From contig CAZHAX010000001.1 in assembly GCA_964530325.1 (NCBI GenBank), forward strand, positions 332,070-396,069: a stretch of 64,000 nucleotides of DNA. Reading direction: 5' to 3'. Of this stretch, positions 62,641 to 64,000 are shown one piece after another. The translations under genes were made by a program, and so were the position numbers. Source of the stretch: CAZHAX01 sp964530325 (GTDB taxonomy: Bacteria > Chloroflexota > Anaerolineae > B4-G1). Numbering within the stretch: position 1 is the first letter of the stretch; every line of letters starts with the position of its first letter. The notes under the pieces were generated by a model. It made no database searches, was not told where the DNA came from, and saw nothing but the letters and a program-made list of their open reading frames with translations.

Positions 62641-63264
62641 TTGGACTGGGATGAGAGGTACCGTCAGCGCAGCCGCATCTGGGGCGATGGCCCCAGCGAG
62701 CTGGCTGTGATCGCGGCGGAGAGCCTGCCAGGCCGCCCGGAGAGTATCGTTGACCTGGGGTGCGGCTATGGGCGCGACGCCGAATACCTGGCCGGCCGGC
62801 TGGGCTGCCGCGTGCTGGGGATCGATTCCTCGGCGGAAGCGATATACATGGCGCGAGACGGCGCCCGCGATGGCGGCGCTGTGGAGTATAGGTGCTGTGA
62901 CTTCGCTGAAGTGGACGAGGCACGTCACGATGCCGTGCTGGCCTCGAACCTGTATCACCTGCTTGGCGACGAGGACCGGCGCCGGCTCGCCGAAGCGGTC
63001 CCCGGGCTGCTCAAGCCCGGTGGTCTGCTGTTCCTCAACGCGGTCTCGGCGAGGGATCCCCACCACTTCGGTGGGGCCGGCGCGGAGCAGTGCGATGGAC
63101 GCAGTGGTGAGCATGTGGTGATGCCTTCCAGCGAGGACGAGCTGAAGCAGGTGTTCGGCTGCCTCGACGTGAAGGAGCTCTACGAACACAAGTACATCGA
63201 GCCGCACGCCAATGGCAAGCTGCACCATCACATAAGCTGGATACTGGTGGCCGAGCGGCCATAG
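62641..63264 (+). CDS. class I SAM-dependent methyltransferase in the lys cluster
   Basis: 207 residues from a TTG at 62641, the first start in this frame after the homocitrate synthase stop. Motif I is DLGCGYGRDAEYLAG, motif II LGIDSSAEA and a post-I stretch DAVLASNLYHLL. It looks like a small-molecule methyltransferase of the TehB/Methyltransf_25 kind. No methylation step is known in the LysW pathway, so the role is open. lysJ follows after 14 bases with a strong ribosome binding site. Confidence 0.8.
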   Translation: MDWDERYRQRSRIWGDGPSELAVIAAESLPGRPESIVDLGCGYGRDAEYLAGRLGCRVLGIDSSAEAIYMARDGARDGGAVEYRCCDFAEVDEARHDAVLASNLYHLLGDEDRRRLAEAVPGLLKPGGLLFLNAVSARDPHHFGGAGAEQCDGRSGEHVVMPSSEDELKQVFGCLDVKELYEHKYIEPHANGKLHHHISWILVAERP

Positions 63265-63278
63265 GACAGAGGAGCAGA

Positions 63279-64000
63279 ATGGTATCTCTTGCACGCGAGG
63301 AAGTAATCGCGCTGGAGGATCGTCACGACAGCGGAGTCAGCAAGCGCCAGCCGTACGTGATCGTCAGAGGCGAAGGGGCGCTGGTCTGGGACGTCGACGG
63401 CCGGGAGTTCATCGACTGCGTGGCAGGCCACGGAGTGGGCAACGTCGGGCACGGCAACGCCGCGGTCCTGCAAGCGGTCGTCGCCCAGATGGAGCGCCTC
63501 ATAGTCTGCGCGGACGGCGTCTACAACGACGCCCGGGCTGCGCTGTTGGCGGAGCTTACCCGCATCGCGCCGCCGGGGCTGGACCGGGCCTTCCTGTGCA
63601 ATTCGGGCGCAGAGTCGGTCGAGGCGGCGCTGAAGTTCTCCCGCGCCGCCACCGGGCGCACGAAGATCATCTCCGCCATGCGCGGCTTCCACGGCCGTAC
63701 GTTCGGCGCGCTCTCCGCCACCTGGCGCAAGAAGTATAGGGATGCGTTCGAGCCCCTCGTTCCGGGCTTCGAGTTCGTGCCCTACAACAACCTCGAGGCT
63801 GCCGGGGAGGCAGTGGACGAGGAGACCGCCGCCGTGATCCTGGAGGTGGTCCAAGGCGAGGGCGGAGTGAACGTGGGCGATGGCGAGTACCTGCGCGGCG
63901 TGCAGCAGCTGTGCCAGGAGCGCGGCGCGCTGTTCATCATCGACGAGGTGCAGACCGGCTTCGGTCGAACCGGCCGCATGTTTGCCCTGGAGCGTCACGA
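63279..64000 (+). CDS. lysJ: LysW-aminoadipate-semialdehyde aminotransferase LysJ (3' end cut by window)
   Basis: PLP enzyme that aminates the LysW-bound semialdehyde. 240 residues visible from the ATG at 63279 (GAGGAG upstream). AcOAT-family features are CVAGHGVGNVGH, CNSGAESVEAALKFSRAATG, GFHGRTFGALSAT and, near the cut end, IIDEVQTGFGRTG. The PLP-binding Lys lies beyond the window. Last visible gene of the cluster; lysK would be expected downstream. Confidence 0.92.
   Translation, partial: MVSLAREEVIALEDRHDSGVSKRQPYVIVRGEGALVWDVDGREFIDCVAGHGVGNVGHGNAAVLQAVVAQMERLIVCADGVYNDARAALLAELTRIAPPGLDRAFLCNSGAESVEAALKFSRAATGRTKIISAMRGFHGRTFGALSATWRKKYRDAFEPLVPGFEFVPYNNLEAAGEAVDEETAAVILEVVQGEGGVNVGDGEYLRGVQQLCQERGALFIIDEVQTGFGRTGRMFALERH

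Overview
The window is GC-rich, gene-dense bacterial DNA, most likely from an uncultured member of the Chloroflexota. The grounds are the LysW carrier-protein route for lysine/arginine, a Tat-exported formate-dehydrogenase-like molybdoenzyme without selenocysteine, near-leaderless promoters, and many GC-rich palindromic dispersed repeats. This assignment is inference; Deinococcota-like or other LysW-bearing bacteria are not excluded. No rRNA, CRISPR array or prophage was seen.

Layout. 1-4.4 kb: an ABC-2 exporter (ATPase cut by the window edge, two permeases) and a LiaF-like membrane protein. 4.5-7.5 kb: hypD, a methyltransferase and hypE, overlapping by single bases ([NiFe]-hydrogenase maturation). 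7.6-15.1 kb: membrane proteins, the tail of a molybdate/tungstate-binding protein gene, a drug/metabolite transporter, a second ABC exporter, an M23 peptidase and a CreD-like protein. 15.1-21.05 kb (minus strand): a ten-gene thiol-redox operon behind a promoter with a CsoR/CstR-type operator. It holds an FmdB-like zinc ribbon, a CsoR-family repressor, a two-domain glutaredoxin-like protein, an atypical thioredoxin reductase, a flavoprotein, a cupin, OsmC, endonuclease IV and a thioredoxin-like protein with an in-frame UGA at the first active-site cysteine plus a SECIS-like hairpin. 21-24.2 kb: rimO, rodZ-like, rplI, tRNA-Leu and tRNA-Cys. 24.3-30.5 kb: fdhE, an NrfD-type membrane subunit, an iron-sulfur subunit and the molybdopterin subunit. 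30.6-34 kb: a secreted glycosidase, a DUF92 protein and a PH/DUF1648-type membrane protein. 34.2-40.8 kb: tyrS, sppA, gatB, a DUF362 protein and a membrane glycosyltransferase. 40.9-46.6 kb: a MacAB-like efflux operon followed by its own two-component system. 46.6-54 kb: an accessory region with a large membrane glycosyltransferase, a truncated Rhs toxin/immunity pair, a vapBC-type toxin-antitoxin pair, transposon-like debris and palindromic repeats. 54-64 kb: argG-argH behind a leader-peptide attenuator, then lysW-lysX-lysY-lysZ, two homocitrate-synthase paralogues, a methyltransferase and lysJ (cut by the window end).

How it fits together. The hyp genes, fdhE, the molybdenum-transport remnant and the FDH-like complex point to anaerobic hydrogen or formate metabolism. 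The 15-21 kb operon looks like a persulfide- or thiol-responsive redox module. The last 10 kb is a joint arginine/lysine region whose arginine end appears to be controlled by ribosome-mediated attenuation.

Most worth checking: the UxxC thioredoxin-like selenoprotein, the argG attenuator, the FDH-like catalytic subunit with Cys-Val in place of Sec/Cys-His, the thioredoxin reductase without NADPH motifs, and the Rhs toxin paired with a pentapeptide-like protein.
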